Part shown: piece after piece, positions 22,872 to 30,112 of the stretch | How positions within the stretch are numbered: position 1 is the first letter of the stretch | Layout of the letters: each line of letters begins with the position of its first letter | Assembly (NCBI GenBank): GCA_963775015.1 | Contig: CAVZHI010000015.1 | Span: 558,001 to 622,000 of the forward strand | Direction of reading: 5' to 3' | Source: JAEMQF01 sp963775015 | Lineage (GTDB): Bacteria > Pseudomonadota > Gammaproteobacteria > Burkholderiales > Burkholderiaceae_C | Length of the DNA: 64,000 nucleotides | Translations under genes and position numbers: made by a program | The notes under the pieces: generated by a model | What the model saw: only the letters and a program-made list of their open reading frames with translations | What the model was told of the DNA's origin: nothing | The model's database searches: none

Positions 22872-23474
22872 TTATCGCGGTGACTTCGCCTTGGTCACGC
22901 CGATCATCGAATCTCGCGTCACCAGTTCAGCGAGCTGTTCTTCGCTCATGCCTTCGGTGCCGGGCGGGCGCTCGGGCAGGACCAGGTAGCGCAGCTCGGC
23001 GGTCATGTCCCAAGTTCGTACTTCCACGGTCTCGGGCAATTCGGTGCCGAACTCCTTGAGCACGCCGCGCGGGTCGGCGACGGTGCGTGCCCGGTACGGC
23101 GCCGACTTGAACCACACCGGCGGCAGTCCGAGCGTGGGCCACGGGTAGCACGAGCACAACGTGCAGACGACGACGTTGTGCACGTCGGGCGTGTTCTCCA
23201 GCACCACCATGTCCTCGCCTTGCAGCCCGGAGAACCCGAACTCCTTGATCGCAGCGGTGGCGTCGGTCAGCAGGCGCTTCTTGTACTCCGGGTCGACCCA
23301 GGCACGCGCCACGACCTTGGCGCCGTTGCGCGGGCCGATCTTGTTTTCATAGGTGTCGACCAACGCGTCGAGCGCTTTCGGGTCGATCAGGCCTTTTTCG
23401 GTGAGCAGCGATTCGAGCGCACGGACGCGGATCGCGGGGTCCGATTCGGGCTGCGCGGTATGTGGACTGGGCAT
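22872..23474 (-). CDS. nthA: Nitrile hydratase alpha subunit, cobalt type
   Basis: The protein is 200 residues. The metal centre VCTLCSCY lies at about 103-110 (Cys104, Cys107, Ser108, Cys109). Thr in the second position of the claw motif is the cobalt-type signature; iron enzymes have Ser. The C-terminal half has PVWFKSAPYRARTVADPRG, VRTWDMTAELRYLVLPERP and SEEQLAELVTRDSMIGVT. The enzyme hydrates nitriles to amides in the cytosol. The start is the ATG at 23474 with AAGGAG six bases away; a GTG two codons upstream is less well placed. It is the first gene of the operon, behind a promoter with two TTTCC elements. Confidence 0.95.
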   Translation of the reverse strand: MPSPHTAQPESDPAIRVRALESLLTEKGLIDPKALDALVDTYENKIGPRNGAKVVARAWVDPEYKKRLLTDATAAIKEFGFSGLQGEDMVVLENTPDVHNVVVCTLCSCYPWPTLGLPPVWFKSAPYRARTVADPRGVLKEFGTELPETVEVRTWDMTAELRYLVLPERPPGTEGMSEEQLAELVTRDSMIGVTKAKSPR

Positions 23475-23489
23475 GGACACTCCTTTGGC

Positions 23490-23570
23490 GCTTCGCGCGC
23501 GCTTGTATTTAACTTGGAAAGTATGATCAAGTCAAACCCGAAGGCACCGAATCGGTGTACGGGAAAGTAC
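23490..23570 (-). promoter_or_regulatory. Nitrile hydratase promoter with two TACTTTCC elements and a palindrome
   Basis: The minus strand reads GTACTTTCCC (from 23570), then the palindrome CACCGAATCGGTG (plus 23545-23557), TTGACT as -35, a second element ATACTTTCC inside the spacer, and TTAAAT 17 bases after the -35 as -10. The leader is short and has no terminator, unlike the DUF1097, tubulin-like and urtA leaders. The remainder up to the Fur-family stop at 23672 shows no gene. Confidence 0.55.
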
Positions 23571-23671
23571 TTAGCATCCCCAGGGCCAAGCCAGCCCGGT
23601 CCACCTCCGGTGGGGGGTCAAGCAAACGGCAAAGCCACCTCGGCGCGAGAACGCGCCGCAACGGCGCGGTG

Positions 23672-24169
23672 TCAGCCGCCAGCGGCGATGGCTTTGCAGG
23701 TTGCGCAGGTTCCCTGCACGCGAAAGACGGTCTGCGTGCTTTCCAGACCCTGCTTTTCGAGCTGCCGGCGCATGTGGGTGAGCAGCTCGGCCAGCGCCGG
23801 GTCCGACGGCAACGCCGCCACGCTGTGGCAGATGTTGCACTCGAAGTAGCTGTCGGCACGCGCCTGAACGGCGACATAGCGGCCGGTTCGTTCGGCGCTT
23901 TCGATGCGCTGCGCGAGTCCGGCGACGATCAGCCGGTCGAGCACGCGGTACAGCGTGACACGATCGATCGGCGCGACCAGCGTTTCCAGCTCGTCGTGCG
24001 ACAGCGGCAGCGTCGCGGCCTCCAGCGCCTTGAGCACGGCGATCGACGCGCGTGTGCCACGCAAGCCGGCGGCGCGCAGGTACTCGCCCCAGTCGTCATC
24101 GCTGGGTGCGTCGGAACTGGCATGGCCCGGTTGGCGTGGCATTGGCTGGCGCGGTTCGGTCTCCATCAT
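23672..24169 (-). CDS. Fur-family metal-responsive regulator
   Basis: The protein is about 165 residues from the ATG at 24169; a TTG overlapping the previous stop is an alternative. The winged helix is visible in GLRGTRASIAVLKALEAATL, LSHDELETLVAPIDRVTLYR, VLDRLIVAGLAQRIE. The C-terminal domain has two CxxC pairs, FECNICHS and TCATCKA, that bind structural zinc in Fur/Zur-like proteins. It ends an operon for TonB receptor, ABC importer and CbiX-ferredoxin, 123 bases after the nearest neighbour's start region and upstream of the nitrile hydratase promoter. It probably senses the metal those genes import; zinc or cobalt is more likely than iron given the context. Confidence 0.88.
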   Translation of the reverse strand: MMETEPRQPMPRQPGHASSDAPSDDDWGEYLRAAGLRGTRASIAVLKALEAATLPLSHDELETLVAPIDRVTLYRVLDRLIVAGLAQRIESAERTGRYVAVQARADSYFECNICHSVAALPSDPALAELLTHMRRQLEKQGLESTQTVFRVQGTCATCKAIAAGG

Positions 24170-24189
24170 TGTCTCGCCGCCGACACCCT

Positions 24190-24996
24190 TCAAGTCCTGG
24201 CGCGCAGCCGTTGCCGGGTGCGCGTGGGCGCATAAGCCAATGCATGCACGACCCGCCCGCCGATCAGGTGTTCGGTGACGATGCGCTCGACGCCAGCTTC
24301 GTCAACGCCACCATAGACAGTGGCTTCGGGGTACACCTGCATTACCGGCGCCAACGCGCAAGGTCCGAGGCAACTCGTCTTCGCCGACACTGTGCCGTCA
24401 CCTGCACTCGCCAGTGCGAGCCGCTTCTGCGCGTTGCGCAAGTGCCCCCAAAGCAATGCGCCGCCGGCGTTGTTGCACGGCCCACCCAGGCAGACGAGGG
24501 CACGGCGTTTTTGTGTCGGCACCTGAGACGCGTCGGGCGGTTCGGCAGCGTCGTCGATGCACTCGCCGCTGGTCAGTGCCGCGTCGAGCATGTCGCGCAG
24601 CAGCGCCGGCAAGCTTGCGCATTCCGACGGCGCCGGTCCGATGCGCACCCGGGGCCAGCGTCGAGTGGTGTCGGCACTGCGCCAGCGTTTGATCGCGCGC
24701 GTCAGCCACAGGCGATACGCGGGCTCGACCGGCACCAGCAGCGGCAACACGAGGAGTTCGTCAACCGGCTCGACAACCATTTCGAGCACCACGTCGCGCA
24801 ACGGCGGATCGCCCTGTTCGGTGAAGGCAAAGCGCACCTGCGGCGCGCCGGGATGCCGTGCCAGCTGCCGCGCGAGGCGACTGATCTCGCCACTGGCGGC
24901 GCCGGTGAACGCGGCTCGCGCCACCAGGATCGCTGCGCGACGTGGAATCGGGGCTGTCGATGTGTTCACGCTCAAGGCTCGGAACTTTGAGTTCAT
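24190..24996 (-). CDS. CbiX-like chelatase domain fused to a [2Fe-2S] ferredoxin domain
   Basis: The protein is 268 residues. The N-terminal part (AAILVARAAFTGAASGEI, VRFAFTEQGDPPLRDVV, ELLVLPLLVPVEPAYRLWL) resembles sirohydrochlorin cobaltochelatase CbiX/SirB-type domains. The C-terminal part (ALVCLGGPCNNAGGALLW, TSCLGPCALAPVMQVYPE, HLIGGRVVHALAY) is a thioredoxin-like 2Fe-2S domain related to the protein at 11414-11773. The start is uncertain (ATG 24996 or GTG 24969), as neither has a clear ribosome-binding site. It follows the permease gene closely. Such fusions belong to cobalt/tetrapyrrole chelation clusters, supporting cobalt as the imported metal. Confidence 0.75.
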   Translation of the reverse strand: MNSKFRALSVNTSTAPIPRRAAILVARAAFTGAASGEISRLARQLARHPGAPQVRFAFTEQGDPPLRDVVLEMVVEPVDELLVLPLLVPVEPAYRLWLTRAIKRWRSADTTRRWPRVRIGPAPSECASLPALLRDMLDAALTSGECIDDAAEPPDASQVPTQKRRALVCLGGPCNNAGGALLWGHLRNAQKRLALASAGDGTVSAKTSCLGPCALAPVMQVYPEATVYGGVDEAGVERIVTEHLIGGRVVHALAYAPTRTRQRLRART

Positions 24997-25006
24997 CGCT
25001 GCGCTG

Positions 25007-26029
25007 TCAGTGGGTTCGCACCGGCCGTCGCCACAGCATGCGTATCACGAACAGTGCGCCGATGCTCGCGGTGACGATGCCCACCGGCAGCTCTTGCGGC
25101 GCAAGCAAGGTGCGGCTGATGAGGTCGCTGGCCAGCAGCAGCAACGCGCCCAGCAGCGCGCAATACAGCAGGGCTGCGCCGTGCAACGCGCCACCGAGTG
25201 CACGCGCCAGGTGCGGCACCATCAGGCCGACGAAGCCGATCACGCCGGCGAGCGCCACGAAGGTCGAGGTCGCGAATGCGGCGACGACGAACGACTCGGT
25301 GCGCACACGTGTCGGGTTCACGCCCAGGCTGTGCGCGGTGGCGTCGCCGGCGAGCAGCGCGTCCAGCGCATGGCGGCGCTTCGCCGCGTAGATGCAAAGC
25401 ACGCTGAAGCCGAGCATCGCGATCGGCAGGTTGTCCCAGCGCGCCAGGCCCAACCCGCCGAGCGACCAGAACAGCACCGAGTGGGCGGCGCGCTGGTCGC
25501 CGGCGAACACGAGGTAGTGTGTCAGCGCGGAGAAAAGGAACGACACCGCCAGCCCCGCCAACACCAGGCGTTCCGGCCCGGCCCCTTGGCTGCGCCGCGC
25601 CACCGACAGGACGCTGGCGACGGCGACCATGCCACCGCCAAAGGCTGCGGTCGGCAGCGTCCAGCGGCCCAGCACATCGCCGGTGATGGAGATCACCGCG
25701 ACCGCGCCCGCCGCGGCACCCGAGGACAGGCCGAACAGGAAAGGGTCCGCGAGATCGTTGCGCGTGACGGTCTGGAGCAGAGCACCCACGAGCGACAGCC
25801 CCGCGCCCACCAGAAGCGCCAGCAGCACGCGCGGCAAGCGCAGGTCCATCACGATGCGCTGCAGCATCGCGGCAGGTTGAGACTCTGGTGCGAGGCCGAC
25901 GCCGATGGCCAGCGACGCCAATACATCGCGCGGCGGGATCGTGACGTTGCCCACCACCACCGAGGCCAGCGCAAGCATGCCGAGCAGCAGCGTGAACGAC
26001 GCCACCAACCCGACGGCGCGTGCGTTCAT
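25007..26029 (-). CDS. FecCD/BtuC-type ABC transporter permease
   Basis: The protein is 340 residues of polytopic membrane protein with the family landmarks RLPRVLLALLVGAGLSLVGA, DPFLFGLSSGAAAGAV and GFVGLMVPHLAR. The FVGLMVPH segment is the coupling region contacted by the ATPase. The ATG at 26029 overlaps the stop of the binding-protein gene. It would import an iron-siderophore, cobalamin or other metal chelate with the neighbouring binding protein and ATPase. Confidence 0.93.
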   Translation of the reverse strand: MNARAVGLVASFTLLLGMLALASVVVGNVTIPPRDVLASLAIGVGLAPESQPAAMLQRIVMDLRLPRVLLALLVGAGLSLVGALLQTVTRNDLADPFLFGLSSGAAAGAVAVISITGDVLGRWTLPTAAFGGGMVAVASVLSVARRSQGAGPERLVLAGLAVSFLFSALTHYLVFAGDQRAAHSVLFWSLGGLGLARWDNLPIAMLGFSVLCIYAAKRRHALDALLAGDATAHSLGVNPTRVRTESFVVAAFATSTFVALAGVIGFVGLMVPHLARALGGALHGAALLYCALLGALLLLASDLISRTLLAPQELPVGIVTASIGALFVIRMLWRRPVRTH

Positions 26030-26997
26030 TGCCCGGCGACCGGTCGCGCTTGCGGAACTTGTCGCAGCGCCGCCGCCAACTTTTCGATGGCGCCGATGTT
26101 GGCTGGACCTGGGGTCAGTTCGCCATACCGCAGCGCCACGAAGCGACGCTGCCGCACCGCGTCGGTGCCGCGCATTGCCGGGTGCGCTTGCAGCGCGCGC
26201 AGCAGCCGTTCGGGACCGCTGCCATCTTGGTAGTCAAGCAGGATCAGAAACTGAGGGTTGCGCGTGGCCACGGTTTCCCACGAGGCGTGGGCCCAACTGG
26301 CCGCCAGGTCGGCCATCACGTTGCGCCCGCCGGCGGCTTCGATCATCGCGTGCGCGATGGCGTGGCGGCCCGCGGTGAATGGCTTGTCTTCGCCCGAGTC
26401 GTACAAGAAAACACGCAAAGGCCGGGAGGCAGCGGGCGGCTGGAGTGCCGCAAGACGCTGCTTCCACTGCGAGATCAGCGCTGTCGCTTGCGCTGATTTG
26501 TTGAAAATTGCACCGAGCTTGAGCATGTCGGCGTAGAGCAGGTCCATCGTCGCCGTCGGGCGCGGCTTGCCCAGGTGGATGCAGCTTTCGCTCAGCACGA
26601 GTGTGGGAACGCCCTGCCGCGCCAGCGTTGACGGCGTGACCTCGCCACCGGGATTCATGCCGTAGTACCAGCCGGCGAAGAAGAAGTCCGGCGCCGCCGC
26701 GAGCAAGACCTCCATCGAAGGGTACTTGGGCGCGAGTTCGGGCACGTTGCCGAGTGCCGCCTTGAATTCCGGTCCGGTCTTGTACCAGCCACTGATGCCG
26801 GTCACGCCGACCAGCGATTCGCGCAAACCGAGCGCGAGCATCATCTCGGTCATGTTCAGGTCATGCACCACGGCACGGCGCGGCGCGGCGGCGATGGTCA
26901 GCGTCTCGCCGCAACTGTCCACGCTGACCGGGTACGCTGCGGCGCTCGTGCACAGGCCCAGCAGCCAGCCTCCTGCGAGCGCAGCGTGGAACCTCAT
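26026..26997 (-). CDS. Periplasmic metal-chelate binding protein (FepB/BtuF type)
   Basis: The protein is 323 residues with an N-terminal signal peptide (MRFHAALAGGWLLGLCTSAAA). The class III binding-protein fold is recognisable: RRAVVHDLNMTEMMLALGLR, APKYPSMEVLLAAAPDFFF and ETVATRNPQFLILLDYQ. It overlaps both neighbours by ATGA-type junctions, so it is translationally coupled to the ATPase and permease. The ligand is unknown; the surroundings point to a cobalt or corrinoid-like chelate, but an iron siderophore cannot be excluded. Confidence 0.92.
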   Translation of the reverse strand: MRFHAALAGGWLLGLCTSAAAYPVSVDSCGETLTIAAAPRRAVVHDLNMTEMMLALGLRESLVGVTGISGWYKTGPEFKAALGNVPELAPKYPSMEVLLAAAPDFFFAGWYYGMNPGGEVTPSTLARQGVPTLVLSESCIHLGKPRPTATMDLLYADMLKLGAIFNKSAQATALISQWKQRLAALQPPAASRPLRVFLYDSGEDKPFTAGRHAIAHAMIEAAGGRNVMADLAASWAHASWETVATRNPQFLILLDYQDGSGPERLLRALQAHPAMRGTDAVRQRRFVALRYGELTPGPANIGAIEKLAAALRQVPQARPVAGQ

Positions 26998-27785
26998 GCC
27001 GCCGCGGCTTGGTAGGGCGGGTTGTCGAAAATCGTCACGGCGCGGCCGTCCCGCGGGTGCACCGCGGTGAAGGCGTCGACGCGGAAGACATCGCGCACGA
27101 CGCCCGCCGCCAGCGCCGTCGCCGGGGGACCCAGCGCGACCAGCCGGCCCTGATCGATCACGGCCACCTGGTCGGCGAAGCGTGCCACGAGTGCCAGTTC
27201 ATGCAGCACTGCGATCACGGTGACGCCCAGGCCACGCACCAGGTCGAGCAAGTCGCAGCGGGAACGCAGATCCAGGTGATTCGTCGGCTCGTCGAGCAGC
27301 AGCACCGAGGGTTGCTGCGCCAGCGCGCGCGCCAGGGCAGCACGCTGGCGTTCGCCACCGGACAAGGTGTCGATCGGCCGCCACTCGACCTGCGCGAGGC
27401 TGCACAGCTCAAGTGCGTGGCGCACCGAAGACCGATGCACGGCCTCGGACGACTCCTGGCGCCATGGGATACGCCCCAGCGCCACGTAGTCGTGAACGCT
27501 CAGAGGCAACGCGGCCGGTTCGGTCTGTGCGAGCACCGCAATGTGCTGGGCGCGCTCGAGTGCGGTCATGCGAGCAACGTCGGCCCCGTTCACGACGACG
27601 CGGCCTCGCGTGGGCATGGTGCGACCCGCGATCATGCTCAACAGGGTCGACTTGCCCGCCCCGTTGGGGCCGACGATCGCCAGGCACTGGCCGGGCGCGA
27701 CGCCGAACGACAAAGGCTGAACGAGCGCCGCACCTGCCGCGGTGGTATAGGCCAACTGTTGGATGCAAAGCGTCGCGCCGACCAT
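26994..27785 (-). CDS. ABC transporter ATP-binding protein for metal-chelate uptake
   Basis: The protein is 263 residues from the ATG at 27785 (CAGGAG upstream). Walker A is GPNGAGKST, the Q-loop region is HIAVLAQTEPAALPLSV, the ABC signature LSGGERQRAALARAL and Walker B VLLLDEPTNHLDL. It belongs to the FecE/BtuD group. It lies 17 bases after the TonB receptor gene and overlaps the binding-protein start. Confidence 0.94.
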   Translation of the reverse strand: MVGATLCIQQLAYTTAAGAALVQPLSFGVAPGQCLAIVGPNGAGKSTLLSMIAGRTMPTRGRVVVNGADVARMTALERAQHIAVLAQTEPAALPLSVHDYVALGRIPWRQESSEAVHRSSVRHALELCSLAQVEWRPIDTLSGGERQRAALARALAQQPSVLLLDEPTNHLDLRSRCDLLDLVRGLGVTVIAVLHELALVARFADQVAVIDQGRLVALGPPATALAAGVVRDVFRVDAFTAVHPRDGRAVTIFDNPPYQAAAA

Positions 27786-27802
27786 TGCTGAATCTCCTGA
27801 AC

Positions 27803-30031
27803 TCAAAACGCCACTTGCAGCGTCAACTCGACGCTGCGCGGCGCGCCGACCAAAATTTGATCCGGGTAGAACGGATCGGCCCAGGCAGCGTAGTCACGAT
27901 CGGTGAGGTTGCGCACATGCAAACTCAGCTTCGTCGAGGGCCACGTCTGCAGCGTGGCCTGGGCGTCGAGCAGCGTGTATCCGAGCAGGCGAACGGTGTT
28001 GGCGTCGTTGTGAAAGCGGTCGCCAACGCGTCGAACCGAAGCGCCGATCTCGGCGGGCCAGATGGCGTTGAAGCGGTAGCCTCCACCCAGATTCGCGAGC
28101 AGCCTGGCTACATTGGGCGGCGTGTTGCCGCTGAACGATCCGCCGGTAAACACATAGTCTTCATAGCGCGCGCGGGTATAGGCGAGGTTGGCCCAGACCT
28201 GCCAGGCGGGATCAGGGCGCACTGCAACAGCCCATTCCGCCCCCTTCGACGCCAGCGTGCCTGCCACGTTCAGTGCGCGGCCTCCTTGCGCCGCGTAGAC
28301 GTTGCTGCGCTGAATGTCGTAGATTGAAAACGTGCTCTGTGCCAAGCCGCCCCAGAAGTCGGCCTTGACGCCCGCCTCGACGCTTCGCGAACGCGTCAAT
28401 TCCAGCGGCTGAAGCCCGCCCAGCAGAAACAGGTTGTTCGCCGCCACATCCGCGGCGGTGGCGTACTGACCGTAAGCGGTGACGCCTTTGCGCATCTGCC
28501 AACTCAAGCCGAGGCGGCCCGTCGTGGGCTTGAACGTCTTGGAGAACGGGAAACCCGCCTGCGGCGCGCCGGCGGCGGTGTCCGAGGTCCGATCCAGCGC
28601 GATCGACTCGCGGCGCAAGCCCGCGATCAGCGCCAGATCCGGATCGAGGCGCAGCCGGTTCTCCACGGCCAGGGCGGTATTGCGAATCTTCGAGGTCTGC
28701 AGGCGCGTCGTCAACGTGCCATAGGTACCCCGCGCGGGATTGACAACGCTCACCGAATCGCCGGGGAAATTGGCCGCGCCGGGGCGGGTGAAATCGAGAT
28801 CGCTCCATTCGATGGCGGCAACCAGCCGGTTTGGCATCGCCGCGATCGTCGCATCCCATTGCAATTCGGCCTTGAGCCCGTTCAGCGTTTGCTCGTGCCC
28901 GACGAAGAAACGCTCGCGATCGACCAGGCCGCTGGTCGCATTGAACGCCACCACCTCGTTGTTGAACCATTCGCGGTCAGCGGCGTAGCGGTAGACCTGG
29001 GCGCGCGTGGTCAGCTCCGGGGCGATCAGCCACTCCACGCCGCCGCGCAACCATGTCTCGCCGGCCGTGGTTCGGCTGTCGAGGACGTTGTAGTTGGTTT
29101 TCAGCGTGCGCTTGTCGATCGTCACTGTGCCGAGATCGGTGCCGTTGAAGTTGGAGACATAGGTGCCGGCGACGAAGTCATTGCTTGCGTTCGCCCCGGC
29201 GCTGGCGTGAGAGACCAGAGGTGTGCCCCAGTAGGTGTCAGCGCGGTCGCCTTTGAACTCAACGGCGCCCCACAGTTTGAGTGCGGCGGACAAACGCTGA
29301 TCGAGTGCCGCCGACAGATGCCAGTTGCGACTGGGCGTGTCATCGATGTAACCACCGCTGCGATTCGCGTTCAGATCGAAGCGATAGTCCAGCCCATCCA
29401 CCGGAGTGCTGCCGCCGGAGCCGACCCCAGCGCGCAGGGTGTCGAACGAGCCGTACGAAAGCGTGCCCTCGTTGCGCACGGCGCCGCTGTGCGGCATGCG
29501 AGTCACCAGATTGACCGCACCGCCAATCGCGCCTTCACCCGACATCAGCGAAGCCGGGCCCTTCAGAATTTCAACCCGATCCAGATTGCCCGTGCCCATG
29601 ATGCGCGCGGTCATGTTCGGCGGGCCGATCTTGATGCCGTTGTACAGCATGTTGATCTGGCTGTTGGCGAACCCGCGCATCGAAAACGCGGTGGGCTCGG
29701 CCGGAAAATCGCCGGCGAGCACGCCCACCGCGCCCTGCGCGGCCTCGGTCACGCTGCGCAGGCCGCGCCGTTGCAGCGTCGCCTGATCCAGCAGTTCCAC
29801 CGAGGCCGGCGTCTCGCGCAGGTTCAGGCCCAGACGCGAAGCCGCGGCGCTTTCACGCTCCAGGTCGATCGGCTTGTCGCGCTGGCCGCTCACTTCGACG
29901 CGCTCCAGCGTCAGGGTCGGGGCCTGGGCGAGTTGCACGTCTTGCGCGCGCAACGCCGGCGCGCCCAGGAGGGCCAACCCCAGGACGGACCCGCAGCGCA
30001 GCGCTGCCATCGGTGACTTCGACCGGCTCAT
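27803..30031 (-). CDS. TonB-dependent outer-membrane receptor
   Basis: The protein is 742 residues. A signal peptide is followed by the plug domain (LRETPASVELLDQATLQRRG, FSMRGFANSQINMLYNGIKI, RVEILKGPASLMSGEGAIGG) and a 22-strand-type barrel ending in a terminal Phe (VELTLQVAF). The overall look is FhuA/FiuA-like (hydroxamate siderophore receptors) rather than BtuB. The start at 30031 is set by GGAG upstream. It heads the operon with ATPase, binding protein, permease, CbiX-ferredoxin and Fur-family regulator. The substrate is unproven. Confidence 0.92.
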   Translation of the reverse strand: MSRSKSPMAALRCGSVLGLALLGAPALRAQDVQLAQAPTLTLERVEVSGQRDKPIDLERESAAASRLGLNLRETPASVELLDQATLQRRGLRSVTEAAQGAVGVLAGDFPAEPTAFSMRGFANSQINMLYNGIKIGPPNMTARIMGTGNLDRVEILKGPASLMSGEGAIGGAVNLVTRMPHSGAVRNEGTLSYGSFDTLRAGVGSGGSTPVDGLDYRFDLNANRSGGYIDDTPSRNWHLSAALDQRLSAALKLWGAVEFKGDRADTYWGTPLVSHASAGANASNDFVAGTYVSNFNGTDLGTVTIDKRTLKTNYNVLDSRTTAGETWLRGGVEWLIAPELTTRAQVYRYAADREWFNNEVVAFNATSGLVDRERFFVGHEQTLNGLKAELQWDATIAAMPNRLVAAIEWSDLDFTRPGAANFPGDSVSVVNPARGTYGTLTTRLQTSKIRNTALAVENRLRLDPDLALIAGLRRESIALDRTSDTAAGAPQAGFPFSKTFKPTTGRLGLSWQMRKGVTAYGQYATAADVAANNLFLLGGLQPLELTRSRSVEAGVKADFWGGLAQSTFSIYDIQRSNVYAAQGGRALNVAGTLASKGAEWAVAVRPDPAWQVWANLAYTRARYEDYVFTGGSFSGNTPPNVARLLANLGGGYRFNAIWPAEIGASVRRVGDRFHNDANTVRLLGYTLLDAQATLQTWPSTKLSLHVRNLTDRDYAAWADPFYPDQILVGAPRSVELTLQVAF

Positions 30032-30063
30032 CTTGCAACTCCAGGTATCGCAACCGAGTTGCA

Positions 30064-30092
30064 ATAGTTTCCTGGGAACGGAAACTTGTCAA
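30064..30092 (-). promoter_or_regulatory. TonB-operon promoter with inverted repeat filling the -35/-10 spacer
   Basis: On the minus strand, TTGACA (30092-30087) and AACTAT (30069-30064) are 17 bases apart. The spacer is filled by AGTTTCC-N7-GGAAACT (30086-30066), a perfect 7-7-7 inverted repeat that runs into the -10. A protein bound here would block RNA polymerase, so it looks like a repressor operator. The Fur-family protein at the end of the same operon is the obvious candidate. Confidence 0.7.
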
Positions 30093-30112
30093 GAGGGGTA
30101 GCGAGCAGGTCC

